Of a stretch of DNA of 64,000 nucleotides, positions 23,882 through 32,866 are shown piece by piece. The notes below the pieces were generated by a model. The model was not told where the DNA came from, did no database searches, and saw only the letters and a list, made by a program, of their open reading frames with translations. A program made the translations under genes and the position numbers. The DNA lies in the NCBI RefSeq assembly GCF_004124275.1, contig NZ_CP027218.1, positions 5,105,001 to 5,169,000 on the forward strand, read 5' to 3'. This stretch comes from Pseudomonas sp. DTU12.3 (lineage in GTDB: Bacteria > Pseudomonadota > Gammaproteobacteria > Pseudomonadales > Pseudomonadaceae). Positions within the stretch are counted from its first letter, which is position 1. Every line of letters begins with the position of its first letter.

Positions 23882-25933
23882 TTGAAGCTGGAACTCAAGA
23901 ACAGCTTGTCGGTGAAGTTGCTCCGGGTCGTGCTCCTGTCGGCATTGATCGTCGGCGTAGTCTTGAGCTGCGCGCAGATTGTTTTCGATGCCTATAAAAC
24001 CCGTCAGGCGGTTGCCGGCGACGCCGAACGCATCCTCGACATGTTCCGCGACCCCTCGACCCAGGCGGTTTACAGCCTCGATCGGGAGATGGGCATGCAG
24101 GTGATCGAAGGCCTGTTCCAGGACGACGCCGTGCGCCAGGCCTCCATCGGCCATCCCAACGAAGCCATGCTCGCGCAGAAATCCCGCGATCTGCAGCATT
24201 CCAACAGCCGCTGGCTGACCGACCTGATCCTCGGCCAGGAGCGCACCTTCACCACCCAACTGGTGGGGCGCGGCCCGTACAGCGAGTATTACGGCGACCT
24301 GAGCATCACCCTCGATACCGCGACCTATGGCGAAGGCTTTATCGTCAGCTCGGTGATCATCTTTATCTCCGGCGTGCTGCGTGCCCTGGCCATGGGCCTG
24401 GTGTTGTATCTGGTCTATCACTGGCTGCTGACCAAACCGCTGTCGCGGATCATCGAGCATCTCACCGAGATCAATCCGGACCGGCCCAGCGAACACAAGA
24501 TTCCGCAACTGAAGGGCCACGAGAAAAACGAGTTGGGGATCTGGATCAACACCGCCAATCAGTTGCTCGAATCGATCGAACGCAACACCCATCTGCGCCA
24601 CGAAGCGGAAAACAGCCTGCTGCGCATGGCCCAGTACGATTTCCTCACCGGTCTGCCCAACCGCCAGCAATTGCAGCAGCAACTGGACAAGATTCTGGTC
24701 GACGCCGGCAAGCTGCAACGCCGGGTCGCGGTGTTGTGCGTGGGGCTGGATGATTTCAAAGGCATCAACGAACAGTTCAGCTACCAGACCGGCGACCAAC
24801 TGTTGCTGGCACTGGCCGATCGCCTGCGCGCGCATAGCGGTCGTCTCGGCGCCCTCGCCCGTCTGGGTGGCGACCAGTTCGCGCTGGTGCAGGCCGATAT
24901 CGAACAACCCTACGAAGCGGCGGAACTGGCGCAAAGCATCCTTGATGACCTCGAGGCGGCGTTCGCCCTCGATCATCAGGAAATCCGCCTGCGCGCGACC
25001 ATCGGCATCACCCTGTTCCCGGAGGATGGCGACAGCACCGAGAAGCTGTTGCAGAAGGCCGAGCAGACCATGACCCTGGCCAAGACCCGTTCGCGCAACC
25101 GTTATCAGTTCTACATCGCCAGCGTCGACAGCGAGATGCGTCGCCGCCGCGAACTGGAAAAAGACCTGCGCGATGCCTTGTTGCGCGACCAGTTCTACCT
25201 CGTCTATCAGCCGCAGATCAGCTATCGCGACCACCGCGTGGTCGGCGTCGAAGCGCTGATTCGCTGGCAACATCCGGAGCACGGTCTGGTGCCGCCAGAC
25301 CTGTTCATCCCGCTGGCGGAACAAAACGGCACGATCATCGCCATCGGCGAATGGGTGCTCGATCAGGCCTGCAAGCAATTGCGCGAATGGCACGATCAGG
25401 GCTTTGCCGATCTGCGCATGGCGGTCAACCTGTCGACGGTGCAACTGCACCACGCCGAGTTGCCACGGGTGGTCAACAACCTGATGCAGATGTACCGCCT
25501 GCCGCCGCGCAGCCTGGAGTTGGAAGTCACTGAAACCGGCCTGATGGAAGACATCAGCACCGCCGCCCAGCACTTGCTGAGCCTGCGTCGCTCCGGCGCG
25601 CTGATTGCCATCGATGACTTCGGTACCGGCTATTCGTCGCTGAGTTATCTGAAAAGCCTGCCGCTGGACAAGATCAAGATCGATAAGAGCTTCGTGCAGG
25701 ATCTGCTCGATGACGACGACGATGCGACCATCGTTCGCGCGATCATCCAACTGGGCAAGAGCCTCGGCATGCAGGTGATTGCCGAGGGCGTGGAGACAGC
25801 CGAGCAGGAGACCTACATCATCTCCGAAGGCTGCCACGAAGGTCAGGGTTACCACTACAGCAAACCGCTGCCGGCGCGCGAGTTGAGTGCTTATCTCAAG
25901 CAGGCGCAGCGCACTAACGCAGCCATTTTATAA
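23882..25933 (+). CDS. bifA: Cyclic-di-GMP phosphodiesterase BifA (degenerate GGDEF, active EAL)
   Basis: This is a 683-residue inner-membrane protein with membrane segments at about residues 13-33 and 155-180 around a periplasmic region, then a HAMP-like linker, a GGDEF domain and an EAL domain. The GGDEF motif reads GGDQF (329-333), which is the BifA hallmark and fits a non-cyclase. The EAL domain is intact (VEALIRW, DDFGTGYSS, KIDKSF, EGVE). BifA degrades c-di-GMP and promotes swarming and biofilm dispersal. The start is TTG at 23882, after AAGGA. The position after sodB matches PA4367. Confidence 0.9.
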   Translation: MKLELKNSLSVKLLRVVLLSALIVGVVLSCAQIVFDAYKTRQAVAGDAERILDMFRDPSTQAVYSLDREMGMQVIEGLFQDDAVRQASIGHPNEAMLAQKSRDLQHSNSRWLTDLILGQERTFTTQLVGRGPYSEYYGDLSITLDTATYGEGFIVSSVIIFISGVLRALAMGLVLYLVYHWLLTKPLSRIIEHLTEINPDRPSEHKIPQLKGHEKNELGIWINTANQLLESIERNTHLRHEAENSLLRMAQYDFLTGLPNRQQLQQQLDKILVDAGKLQRRVAVLCVGLDDFKGINEQFSYQTGDQLLLALADRLRAHSGRLGALARLGGDQFALVQADIEQPYEAAELAQSILDDLEAAFALDHQEIRLRATIGITLFPEDGDSTEKLLQKAEQTMTLAKTRSRNRYQFYIASVDSEMRRRRELEKDLRDALLRDQFYLVYQPQISYRDHRVVGVEALIRWQHPEHGLVPPDLFIPLAEQNGTIIAIGEWVLDQACKQLREWHDQGFADLRMAVNLSTVQLHHAELPRVVNNLMQMYRLPPRSLELEVTETGLMEDISTAAQHLLSLRRSGALIAIDDFGTGYSSLSYLKSLPLDKIKIDKSFVQDLLDDDDDATIVRAIIQLGKSLGMQVIAEGVETAEQETYIISEGCHEGQGYHYSKPLPARELSAYLKQAQRTNAAIL

Positions 25934-25935
25934 AA

Positions 25936-26018
25936 GCAAAAGATCGCAGCCTGCGGCAGCTCCTACATTTGTAATGCGCTCCCTGTAGGAGCTGCCGCAG
26001 GCTGCGATCTTTTGATCT
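25936..26018. repeat. REP inverted pair, family B (arms tail-out)
   Basis: agatcgcagcctgcggcagc and taggagctgccgcaggctgc lie about 20 bases apart immediately after bifA. Confidence 0.9.
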
Positions 26019-26059
26019 GCGTAAATAAGAAATATTTCCAGCCACAACCCTTTACACAT

Positions 26060-26078
26060 AATGCGAAAGATTTGCATT
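26060..26078 (+). promoter_or_regulatory. Candidate Fur box upstream of icmP
   Basis: The sequence aatgcgaaagatttgcatt matches the extended Fur consensus AATGAGAATGATTCTCATT at 15 of 19 positions. It lies inside a longer palindrome (cataatgc/gcattatg, 26057-26081) centred on 26069, about 60 bases before the start codon. Iron control fits the iron-linked genes that follow. Fur is not tested here. Confidence 0.6.
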
Positions 26079-26139
26079 ATGTCGCAGTTTTGCGCACCCC
26101 CGCGCCTGTCCATTCAACTACCGAAGCAGGATGTTCGCC

Positions 26140-27486
26140 ATGATTCGTATGCCTCTGGCTACCGCCAGTCTGCTGGCCATCGCTATTTCCCTCGCCGGTT
26201 GCGGCGAAGGCAAAGACAAGGCTGCCGCTCCGGCCGCACCGACACAAGCCGCCAGCACCACCGCACCTGCGGCTGCGCCTGCCGCTGCCGGTAAAGTCGA
26301 CGAAGCCGCCGCCAAGGCTGTGGTCGCGCATTACGCCGACATGGTCTTTGCCGTCTACAGCGATGCCGAATCCACCGCGAAAACCCTGCAGACCGCCGTC
26401 GATGCCTTCCTCGCCAAGCCGAACGCCGACACCCTGAAAGCCGCCAAGGCTGCCTGGGTCGCCGCACGCGTTCCGTACCTGCAGAGCGAAGTGTTCCGCT
26501 TCGGCAACACCATCATCGACGATTGGGAAGGTCAGGTTAACGCCTGGCCACTGGACGAGGGTCTGATCGACTACGTCGACAAATCCTACGAGCACGCACT
26601 GGGTAACCCGGGCGCCACCGCCAACATCATCGCCAACACCGAAGTTCAGGTCGGCGAAGACAAGGTCGACGTCAAGGACATCACCCCGGAAAAACTCGCC
26701 AGCCTCAACGAGCTGGGCGGCTCCGAAGCCAACGTCGCCACCGGCTACCACGCCATCGAATTCCTGCTGTGGGGCCAAGACCTCAACGGCACCGGCCCGG
26801 GCGCTGGCAACCGTCAGGCTTCCGACTATCTGGAAGGCGCCGGCGCTACTGGCGGGCACAACGACCGTCGTCGCGCGTACCTGAAGTCCGTGACCCAACT
26901 GCTGGTCAGCGACCTCGAAGAAATGGTCGGCAACTGGAAGCCGAACGTGGCTGACAACTACCGCGCCACCCTGGAAGCCGAGCCGGGCGAAACCGGTCTG
27001 CGCAAAATGCTCTTCGGCATGGGCAGCCTGTCGCTGGGCGAACTGGCGGGCGAGCGCATGAAGGTTTCGCTGGAAGCCAACTCCCCTGAAGACGAGCAGG
27101 ATTGCTTTAGCGACAACACGCACAATTCGCACTTCTACGATGCCAAAGGCATTCGTAACGTCTATCTGGGCGAGTACACCCGCACTGACGGCACCAAAAT
27201 GACCGGCGCCAGCCTGTCGTCGCTGGTGGCCAAGGCCGATCCGGCTGCCGACACCGCACTGAAAGCCGATCTGGCCGCGACCGAAGCGAAGATCCAGGTC
27301 ATGGTCGATCACGCCAACAAGGGTGAGCACTACGACCAGTTGATCGCTGCGGGCAACACCGCTGGCAACCAGATCGTCCGCGACGCCATCGCATCCTTGG
27401 TCAAGCAGACCGGTTCGATCGAAGCCGCTGCCGGCAAACTAGGCATCAGCGACCTGAACCCGGACAACGCTGATCACGAGTTCTGA
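26140..27486 (+). CDS. icmP: Imelysin-family lipoprotein (IcmP/IrpA-like)
   Basis: This is a 448-residue M75-type protein with lipobox LAGC (Cys21), then a low-complexity Ala/Pro linker. The imelysin GxHxxE motif is G202YHAIE207. The family was described as an insulin-cleaving metalloprotease (P. aeruginosa IcmP, PA4370) but is now thought mainly to function in iron uptake (IrpA, EfeO-like). AGCAGG sits 9 bases before the ATG at 26140, so this start is better than the ATG at 26131. It heads a four-gene locus behind a Fur-like box and is followed by a terminator. Confidence 0.85.
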   Translation: MIRMPLATASLLAIAISLAGCGEGKDKAAAPAAPTQAASTTAPAAAPAAAGKVDEAAAKAVVAHYADMVFAVYSDAESTAKTLQTAVDAFLAKPNADTLKAAKAAWVAARVPYLQSEVFRFGNTIIDDWEGQVNAWPLDEGLIDYVDKSYEHALGNPGATANIIANTEVQVGEDKVDVKDITPEKLASLNELGGSEANVATGYHAIEFLLWGQDLNGTGPGAGNRQASDYLEGAGATGGHNDRRRAYLKSVTQLLVSDLEEMVGNWKPNVADNYRATLEAEPGETGLRKMLFGMGSLSLGELAGERMKVSLEANSPEDEQDCFSDNTHNSHFYDAKGIRNVYLGEYTRTDGTKMTGASLSSLVAKADPAADTALKADLAATEAKIQVMVDHANKGEHYDQLIAAGNTAGNQIVRDAIASLVKQTGSIEAAAGKLGISDLNPDNADHEF

Positions 27487-27503
27487 TCACGTACATCCGC
27501 TTC

Positions 27504-27533
27504 AAAAAAAGGCGACCTTCGGGTCGCCTTTTT
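27504..27533 (+). terminator. Intrinsic terminator after icmP
   Basis: ggcgacc/ggtcgcc stem with ttcg loop, A-run before and ttttt after. Confidence 0.9.
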
Positions 27534-27596
27534 CATACCTGCCCTACACAAAACCCTGCTCCATGGTGTGTTCGATATCAGGTACACCACCCATCC

Positions 27597-27689
27597 CTGT
27601 GGGAGCGAGCCTGCTCGCGAAGGCTGTATCGGCCGCCACATTTTCAGCGCGTCGGACACCGCTTTCGCGAGCAGGCTCGCTCCCACAGG
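27597..27689. repeat. REP inverted pair, family A variant
   Basis: Arms ctgtgggagcgagcctgctc(gcgaa) and inverse lie within the 319-base gap 27487-27805, whose last 100 bases hold promoter sequence for the next gene. Confidence 0.9.
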
Positions 27690-27805
27690 GTTTCCATGGG
27701 GTTCAAGGTTTGCGCTGTATCAAGCAAACGATAATTCCTCTTATTCAAACCCCCTCGCCCTGTTAGACTTTGCGCCTTTATTTTTGCCCGTCCGCAGGAT
27801 GTCTG

Positions 27806-29233
27806 ATGCCCTCGCTGCCTCTTCGCTTGTCCGCACTGTTGCTGGCCCTGGGCCTGAGTGCCTGCGATGACGCCCCGCGTTTCACCAAGGCCGAGCCCGG
27901 TGAAGCGCGTTCCGGCGGTGCGGCGACCGTGCGCAAGACTGATCAGAATGCGTTCTCGCTGCCCTCGGCGAACCTGCCACCGTCGCGGCGGGTGGACTTC
28001 AGCGTCGGTAACAGCTTCTTCCGCAGCCCGTGGGTGATCGCGCCGTCGACCACCACCGCACGCGATGGCCTCGGCCCGTTGTTCAACACCAACGCCTGCC
28101 AAAACTGCCACATCAAGGACGGACGCGGTCATCCGCCAACGCCGGATGCGGCCAACGCGGTGTCGATGCTGGTCCGGTTGTCGATTCCCGATGCGCCGGA
28201 ATTTGCCAAAGTCATCGAGCAAGTCGGCGTGGTGCCAGAGCCGGTCTACGGTGGCCAGTTCCAGGACATGGCCGTGCCCGGCGTCGCGCCGGAAGGCAAA
28301 GTGCGCGTCGACTACACGCCGGTGCCGGTACGGTTCAAGGATGGCAGTGAAGTCGAACTGCGCAAACCGGTATTGCAGATCACTCAGCTCGGCTACGGCC
28401 CGATGCACCCGGACACGCGTTTTTCCGCACGCGTCGCGCCGCCGATGATTGGCCTCGGCCTGCTCGAAGCGATCCCCGAAGAAGCGATCCTCGCCAACGC
28501 CGCCGCACAGGCCAAAGCGAAAAACGGTATCAATGGTCGCCCCAATCAGGTCTGGGATGACGCATTGCAAAAAACCGTCATGGGCAGATTTGGCTGGAAG
28601 GCCGGGCAACCGAACCTCAATCAACAGAATGTTCACGCGTTTTCGGGTGATATGGGCCTCACGACCAGCCTGAGACCGTTCGATGACTGCACCGACGCGC
28701 AAATCGCCTGCAAACAGGCGCCGAACGGCAATGGCCCGAACGGTGAGCCGGAAGTCAGCGATAACATTTTGCGTCTGGTGCTGTTCTACAGCCGTAACCT
28801 CGCCGTACCTGCACGTCGTGGCATCAACGATGAACAGGTACTGGCCGGCAAGAACCTGTTTTTCCAGGCCGGCTGCGATTCGTGTCACACACCCAAATAC
28901 ACCACCGCCGCCAACGCGGCCGAACCTGAACTGGCCAATCAAGTGATTCGCCCGTACAGCGATCTGCTGCTGCATGACATGGGCGACGGTCTGGCCGACA
29001 ACCGCTCGGAATTCCAGGCCTCCGGCCGCGATTGGCGCACGCCGCCGTTGTGGGGGATTGGCCTGACACAAGCAGTCAGCGGTCACACCCAGTTTTTGCA
29101 TGACGGTCGCGCGCGCAATCTGCTCGAAGCGGTGCTCTGGCACGGCGGCGAAGCACAAGCCGCGCAGCAGCAGGTTTTAGCTTTCAACGCCGAGCAGCGT
29201 GCCGCGCTGCTGGCGTTTTTGAACTCACTTTAA
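27806..29233 (+). CDS. Di-heme oxidoreductase family lipoprotein (DUF1111-type)
   Basis: This is a 475-residue protein with a lipobox ending LSAC (about residue 20) and two c-type heme sites, CQNCH (98-102) and CDSCH (357-361). It belongs to the di-heme/thiol oxidoreductase group related to bacterial cytochrome c peroxidase. AGGA precedes the ATG at 27806. It sits between two imelysin genes, an arrangement I remember from PA4370-PA4373, so it is likely to act with them in periplasmic iron handling, perhaps by changing iron's redox state. The role is inferred. Confidence 0.85.
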   Translation: MPSLPLRLSALLLALGLSACDDAPRFTKAEPGEARSGGAATVRKTDQNAFSLPSANLPPSRRVDFSVGNSFFRSPWVIAPSTTTARDGLGPLFNTNACQNCHIKDGRGHPPTPDAANAVSMLVRLSIPDAPEFAKVIEQVGVVPEPVYGGQFQDMAVPGVAPEGKVRVDYTPVPVRFKDGSEVELRKPVLQITQLGYGPMHPDTRFSARVAPPMIGLGLLEAIPEEAILANAAAQAKAKNGINGRPNQVWDDALQKTVMGRFGWKAGQPNLNQQNVHAFSGDMGLTTSLRPFDDCTDAQIACKQAPNGNGPNGEPEVSDNILRLVLFYSRNLAVPARRGINDEQVLAGKNLFFQAGCDSCHTPKYTTAANAAEPELANQVIRPYSDLLLHDMGDGLADNRSEFQASGRDWRTPPLWGIGLTQAVSGHTQFLHDGRARNLLEAVLWHGGEAQAAQQQVLAFNAEQRAALLAFLNSL

Positions 29234-29260
29234 ACACTGATAAAGAATCGGGAGCCCGAC

Positions 29261-30325
29261 ATGTTCCGTCCCAAGCTACTGTTCACCAGCCTTGCCGCGC
29301 TCGCCCTCGGCGCCTGCTCGCCGCAGGATCCGCAAGCGGTCACCTCGGCGGCCATCGCCAAATCGGTGATCCTGCCGACCTATACCCGTTGGGTCGAGGC
29401 CGACAAGCAACTGGCGGTCAGCGCCCTCGCCTACTGCCAGGGCAAAGAAACCCTGGAGACCGCCCGCGCCGACTTCCTGCACGCGCAGAAAGCCTGGGCC
29501 GAGCTGCAGCCGTTGCTGATCGGGCCGCTCGCTGAAGGCAACCGCTCGTGGCAAGTGCAGTTCTGGCCGGACAAGAAAAACCTCGTCGGCCGTCAGGTCG
29601 AGCAACTGGTCGTTGCGCAGCCGCAAATCGATGCCGCCGGTCTGGCCAAATCGAGCGTCGTCGTGCAAGGCCTGTCGGCGTACGAATACATCCTCTTCGA
29701 CGCCAAGCCTGACGTCGCCAACGCCGAGCAGAAAGCCAAGTACTGCCCTCTGCTGATCGCCATCGGCGAACGTCAGAAGCAACTCGCCGAAGAGATTCTG
29801 GCGAGCTGGAACAACAGCGACGGCATGCTTGCGCAGATGACCAAGTTCCCCAACCAGCGTTACGCCGATTCCCACGAAGCGATCGCCGATCTGCTGCGTG
29901 TGCAAGTGACCGCGCTGGACACCCTGAAGAAAAAACTCGGCACGCCAATGGGCCGCCAGAGCAAGGGCGTGCCGCAGCCGTTCCAGGCTGATGCCTGGCG
30001 CAGCCAGTCTTCGTTGACCGCGCTGGAAGCCAGCCTCGCCGCCGCCAAAACCGTGTGGGAAGGCGTCGACAACAAAGGCCTGCGCGGTCTGTTGCCGGCT
30101 GAGCAAAAGCCGTTGGCTGACAAGATCGATGCCGCTTATGCCGCTTCGCTGAAACTGTTCGGCAGCACTCAGCGTTCGCTCGGCGAAATGCTTGAAGACG
30201 ACGCCGGTCGTCAGCAACTGAACGACATCTACGACAGCCTCAACGTCGTCCATCGCCTGCACGAAGGCGAACTGGCCAAGGCGCTGGGTATCCAACTGGG
30301 CTTCAACGCCAACGACGGTGACTGA
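29261..30325 (+). CDS. Second imelysin-family lipoprotein
   Basis: This is a 354-residue imelysin-like lipoprotein (lipobox LGAC, Cys19). The motif that is GxHxxE in icmP reads G137LSAYE142, so the histidine is serine, a divergence from the canonical metal site. It follows the di-heme gene by 27 bases and its stop overlaps the DUF1513 gene region (TGATG). The two imelysins may therefore have different tasks in the same system. It matches PA4372 by position. Confidence 0.8.
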   Translation: MFRPKLLFTSLAALALGACSPQDPQAVTSAAIAKSVILPTYTRWVEADKQLAVSALAYCQGKETLETARADFLHAQKAWAELQPLLIGPLAEGNRSWQVQFWPDKKNLVGRQVEQLVVAQPQIDAAGLAKSSVVVQGLSAYEYILFDAKPDVANAEQKAKYCPLLIAIGERQKQLAEEILASWNNSDGMLAQMTKFPNQRYADSHEAIADLLRVQVTALDTLKKKLGTPMGRQSKGVPQPFQADAWRSQSSLTALEASLAAAKTVWEGVDNKGLRGLLPAEQKPLADKIDAAYAASLKLFGSTQRSLGEMLEDDAGRQQLNDIYDSLNVVHRLHEGELAKALGIQLGFNANDGD

Positions 30326-30339
30326 TGAGGGCAAGTGCC

Positions 30340-31440
30340 ATGCTGCGACGCCAGGCTTTGGCTTTAGGTAGTGCGCTGCTGGGAGCAGTGACGCTGGGCG
30401 GCTGGACGCTGTTCAAACGCAAGGATCAGACCCCGCTGCTGCTGTCGGCGCGCGACGACACCGACGGCAAGCACTACGCCGTCGGTTATCGGCTGGACGG
30501 CACGCGCGTGTTCGCCACCGAAGTCGGCCAGCGTTGCCACGACATCATCAACCACCCGACGCAGCCGATTGCACTGTTCGTCGCGCGTCGTCCGGGTACC
30601 GAGAGTTACCTGATCGATCTGCGCGACGGCACGTTGCTGCAGACGCTGACCTCGCAGCCAAACCGGCATTTCTACGGGCACGCCGTGGTGCACAAGGACG
30701 GCGAATACCTGTACGCCACCGAGAACGACACGACCGATCCTGGGCGTGGATTGCTCGGCGTGTACAAGTTCGAAGGCGAGCGGCTGGTGCACAGCGGTGA
30801 GATTTCCACCCACGGCCTCGGCCCGCATCAGGTGTCGTGGATGCCCGACGGCGAGACGCTGGTGGTGGCCAATGGCGGGATTCGTACCGAGGCGGAAAGC
30901 CGCGTCGACATGAACCTCAGTGCCATGGAGCCGAGTCTGGTGCTGATGCAGCGCGACGGTACGTTGCTGAGCAAGGAAACCCTCGCCCAGCAGATGAACA
31001 GCGTGCGCCATCTGGGTATCGCCAGCGACGGCACCATCGTCGCCGGCCAGCAATTCATGGGCGCGTCGCATGAGCGCTCGGAGTTACTGGCGATCAAGCG
31101 TCCGGGGCAACCATTCGTGGCGTTCCCGGTACCGGAGCAGCAGTTGCAGTCGATGGGGCATTACACCGCCAGTGTGGCGGTGCACAGCGATTTGCGCCTG
31201 GTCGCGCTGACGGCGCCGCGTGGCAACCGCTTCTTTATCTGGGATCTGGACAGCGGCGAAGTACGCCTTGATGCGCCGTTGCCGGATTGCGCCGGTGTCG
31301 GTGCGGTGCAGGACGGTTTCGTTGTGACGTCCGGCCAAGGCCGTTGCCGCTACTACGATTGCCGTCAGGATGAGCTGCTGGCCAAGCCGCTGGAATTGCC
31401 GGCGGGGCTCTGGGACAACCATCTACACCTGATGGCCTGA
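30340..31440 (+). CDS. DUF1513 beta-propeller-like periplasmic protein
   Basis: This is a 366-residue protein beginning MLRRQALALGSALLG, a signal with twin arginines that may use the Tat route. The rest is a chain of beta-propeller-like repeats with HGLGPHQVSWMPDGETLVVANGG and WDLDSGEV. DUF1513 proteins co-occur with imelysin and di-heme genes. GAGG lies 9 bases before the ATG at 30340; another ATG at 30325 overlaps the preceding stop. It closes the iron-linked operon. The molecular function is unknown. Confidence 0.8.
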   Translation: MLRRQALALGSALLGAVTLGGWTLFKRKDQTPLLLSARDDTDGKHYAVGYRLDGTRVFATEVGQRCHDIINHPTQPIALFVARRPGTESYLIDLRDGTLLQTLTSQPNRHFYGHAVVHKDGEYLYATENDTTDPGRGLLGVYKFEGERLVHSGEISTHGLGPHQVSWMPDGETLVVANGGIRTEAESRVDMNLSAMEPSLVLMQRDGTLLSKETLAQQMNSVRHLGIASDGTIVAGQQFMGASHERSELLAIKRPGQPFVAFPVPEQQLQSMGHYTASVAVHSDLRLVALTAPRGNRFFIWDLDSGEVRLDAPLPDCAGVGAVQDGFVVTSGQGRCRYYDCRQDELLAKPLELPAGLWDNHLHLMA

Positions 31441-31465
31441 ACCGCTAGTCAAAGTTGACACCGTC

Positions 31466-31602
31466 CCTGTGGCGAGGGGATTTATCCCCGTTCGGCTGCG
31501 CAGCAGTCGCAAAACCATCCGACGCGGTTTAGCAGACAGACCGCGTTCGCAGGTTTTGGGGCGGCTTCGCCACCCAACGGGGATAAATCCCCTCGCCACA
31601 GG
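31466..31602. repeat. REP-like inverted repeat, family C
   Basis: Outer arms cctgtggcgaggggatttat and inverse are about 85 bases apart, with inner inverted segments (cggctgcgcagcagtcgc and a cggcttcgccac part). Confidence 0.85.
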
Positions 31603-31704
31603 GGTCATGTCGTCTGAAGTGTAATAAGTGGCAGTTGGATTCCCTGCCTGTCTCGGAGTAATGTTCGCGCCTGTCTCACCTGATTTATCCAAGGAACTGG
31701 AAAT

Positions 31705-32853
31705 ATGCTGCGTCGCCGCATGCTGATCATGTTGGGTGTTGTTTTGCTGATCGTCCTCGTGCTGGGCGGGTACAAAGCCTTTTCGATCTACACGATGATC
31801 CAGGGCTTTTCCAAGCCGAAACCGCCGATCAGCGTCGCCGTGGCCCATGCCACCGAGCAACCGTGGCAGATGCGCTTGCCTACCGTCGGCACACTGAAGG
31901 CGCTGCAAGGCGTCGAGCTGAGCCTGGAAGTGGCCGGCACCGTCACCGAACTCAAGTTCGAATCCGGACAGAAGGTCAAGGCCGGCCAGCCGCTGCTGCA
32001 ACTCGACAGCGCCGTCGAGACCGCCCTGCTCGAAACCGCAAAAGCCGACCTCGGTCTGGCGCAACTGGACTTCGGCCGTGGCGCGCAACTGGTCGACAGC
32101 CGCGCCATTTCCAAGGGTGAATACGACCGTCTCTCCGCCGTGCTGCAAAAGAACAAGGCTACGGTCAATCAGCTCAACGCCTCGCTGGCGAAAAAACGCA
32201 TCGTCGCGCCGTTCAGCGGCACCATCGGCATCCGTCAGGTCGACATCGGCGACTACCTCGCCAGCGGTACCAAAATCGCCACGCTGCAGGATTTGAGCAG
32301 CCTCTACGCCGACTTCTACCTGCCCGAACAATCGGTGCCGAAACTGGCCATCGGCCAACCCGTACAGATCTCGGTTTCGGCCTACCCCGGGCAAAACTTC
32401 GCCGGCAAGATCAGCGCGATCAACCCGATCGTCGAAAGCACCACGCGCAACATTCTGATCCGCGCCACCCTGGGCAACCCCGACGGCAAACTGCTGCCGG
32501 GCATGTTCACCAGCCTTGAAGTGCTGCTGCCCGATCCGCAGAAACACATCGTCGTGCCGGAAAGCGCGATCACCTACACCCTCTACGGCAACTCGATCTA
32601 CGTGGTCGGGCAGAAGAAGGCCGAGGACGGCAGCGTCGAAAAGGATGACAAGGGCCAACCGGTGCTGATCGCTGAACGCCGCTTCATCGAAACCGGTGAA
32701 CGCCGTGATGGCCTGGTGATGATCAACAAGGGCGTGCAGAGCGGCGAACAAGTGGTGACGGCCGGCCAGATCAAACTGGACAACGGCGCGCACATTGCCA
32801 TCAGCGACGACAAGACCCTCGGCGAGCAGAACAGTCCGCCTCGCGCCGACTGA
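31705..32853 (+). CDS. mexV: RND efflux periplasmic adaptor, MexV-like
   Basis: This is a 382-residue membrane-fusion protein with an N-terminal membrane anchor (about residues 6-26) and no lipobox. A split lipoyl domain follows: GTLKALQGVELSLEVAGTVTEL (about 56-77) and RIVAPFSGTIGIRQVDIGDYLASG. Beta-barrel and membrane-proximal segments then reach residue 380. It links the inner-membrane RND pump to an outer-membrane channel. The pump gene follows by 13 bases. The order after the imelysin locus matches PA4374-PA4375 (mexV, mexW). Confidence 0.85.
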   Translation: MLRRRMLIMLGVVLLIVLVLGGYKAFSIYTMIQGFSKPKPPISVAVAHATEQPWQMRLPTVGTLKALQGVELSLEVAGTVTELKFESGQKVKAGQPLLQLDSAVETALLETAKADLGLAQLDFGRGAQLVDSRAISKGEYDRLSAVLQKNKATVNQLNASLAKKRIVAPFSGTIGIRQVDIGDYLASGTKIATLQDLSSLYADFYLPEQSVPKLAIGQPVQISVSAYPGQNFAGKISAINPIVESTTRNILIRATLGNPDGKLLPGMFTSLEVLLPDPQKHIVVPESAITYTLYGNSIYVVGQKKAEDGSVEKDDKGQPVLIAERRFIETGERRDGLVMINKGVQSGEQVVTAGQIKLDNGAHIAISDDKTLGEQNSPPRAD

Positions 32854-32866
32854 TCAAGGAATCCCC

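Noticed and set aside
23867..25855. Long open frame on the minus strand opposite bifA
   Set aside because: It is a codon-bias shadow of bifA in GC-rich sequence, has no recognisable domains and is fully covered by a well-supported gene.
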